DNA of 60,081 nt, taken from Olavius algarvensis Delta 4 endosymbiont (GTDB lineage Bacteria; Desulfobacterota; Desulfobacteria; Desulfobacterales; CAJINA01). The translations under genes were made by a program, and so were the position numbers. Under the pieces are notes generated by a model that was not told the DNA's origin, did no database searches, and was given only the letters and a program-made list of their open reading frames with translations. The stretch spans positions 1 to 60,081 of the forward strand of contig CAJINA010000147.1 in the NCBI GenBank assembly GCA_905176665.1. Reading direction: 5' to 3'. The number at the start of each line of letters is the position of its first letter. The stretch's first letter is position 1. This document shows positions 60,041 through 60,081 of the stretch, piece after piece.

Positions 60041-60081
60041 TTAGGCGGCCTCCTTTGACAATTCTTCTCGACGTTTTTTAC
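60041..60081 (-). CDS. 3' end of a leftward gene running off the window
   Basis: Stop codon TAA (minus strand, 60043-60041) preceded by codons reading KKRREELSKEAA. The Lys/Arg/Glu-rich helix is typical of a real C-terminus, but only 12 residues are visible, so no product can be given. It converges on the secreted orphan, whose stop is 3 bases away. Confidence 0.4.
   Translation of the reverse strand, partial: KKRREELSKEAA

Overview
The window reads as chromosomal DNA of a Gram-negative bacterium, most likely a member of the Desulfobacterota (Desulfosarcina / Desulfobacteraceae-like). This is an inference from overall gene content: fairly GC-rich genes, many lipoproteins, dCache and V4R-like hybrid histidine kinases, a MinD-like/J-domain cluster, sigma-54 regulation, and abundant short palindromic intergenic repeats. 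No rRNA, CRISPR array, phage module or complete insertion sequence is visible.

Layout. (1) 1-2.1 kb is an AT-rich accessory edge. It holds a beta-solenoid-like lipoprotein, a small orphan gene flanked by integron attC-like inverted repeats, a tRNA/tmRNA 3'-end fragment and a secreted orphan. (2) 2.4-9.3 kb runs leftward: tRNA-Lys(CTT), a KptA/Tpt1-like protein with a degraded active site, a stand-alone NFACT-R protein, FxsA, and topoisomerase IV (parE-parC). (3) 9.5-17.8 kb is mostly rightward: a B12-type radical SAM protein, purB, a methyltransferase and a large GH13_18 phosphorylase-like enzyme; a thioredoxin-HEAT protein and HtpX lie on the opposite strand. (4) 17.8-30.3 kb runs leftward: two J-domain-type proteins, a MinD-like ATPase, two hybrid histidine kinases, a HAD phosphatase, a nitroreductase, prephenate dehydratase and a Cys/Met-metabolism PLP enzyme. 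(5) 30.5-37.5 kb is mixed: GNAT, sirtuin, Mpl, an alpha/beta hydrolase lipoprotein, an FRG-domain protein and a membrane PAS protein. (6) 37.5-41.5 kb is a biotin module, birA with its own operator plus bioY-bioM-bioN, followed by tRNA-Lys(TTT) and tRNA-Glu(TTC). (7) 42.1-56.5 kb is the most interesting block. A very large regulator (Ser/Thr kinase-like domain, AAA NTPase, helical repeats, GAF, PAS, PAS, sigma-54 activator AAA+, Fis-type HTH) is split by one in-frame TGA. It is followed by tandem palindromic repeats, a near-consensus sigma-54 promoter, and an apparent operon: ABM monooxygenase-like protein, crotonase-like protein, and an RND efflux system (adaptor, pump with a frameshift, outer-membrane factor). 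(8) 56.6-60.1 kb carries a two-TM K+ channel-like protein, a patatin-like lipoprotein, a gene remnant, an AT-rich membrane orphan, a secreted orphan and the end of one more gene.

How it may work together. The regulator in region 7 probably binds the two 15-bp dyads just downstream of its own gene and drives the sigma-54 promoter in front of the efflux operon, so sensor, enhancer, promoter and target are contiguous. Both the regulator and the pump carry single-base-type lesions. This suggests recent inactivation, recoding or assembly error, and it needs read-level confirmation. At least four families of short inverted-repeat elements (MITE-like) fill the intergenic gaps.
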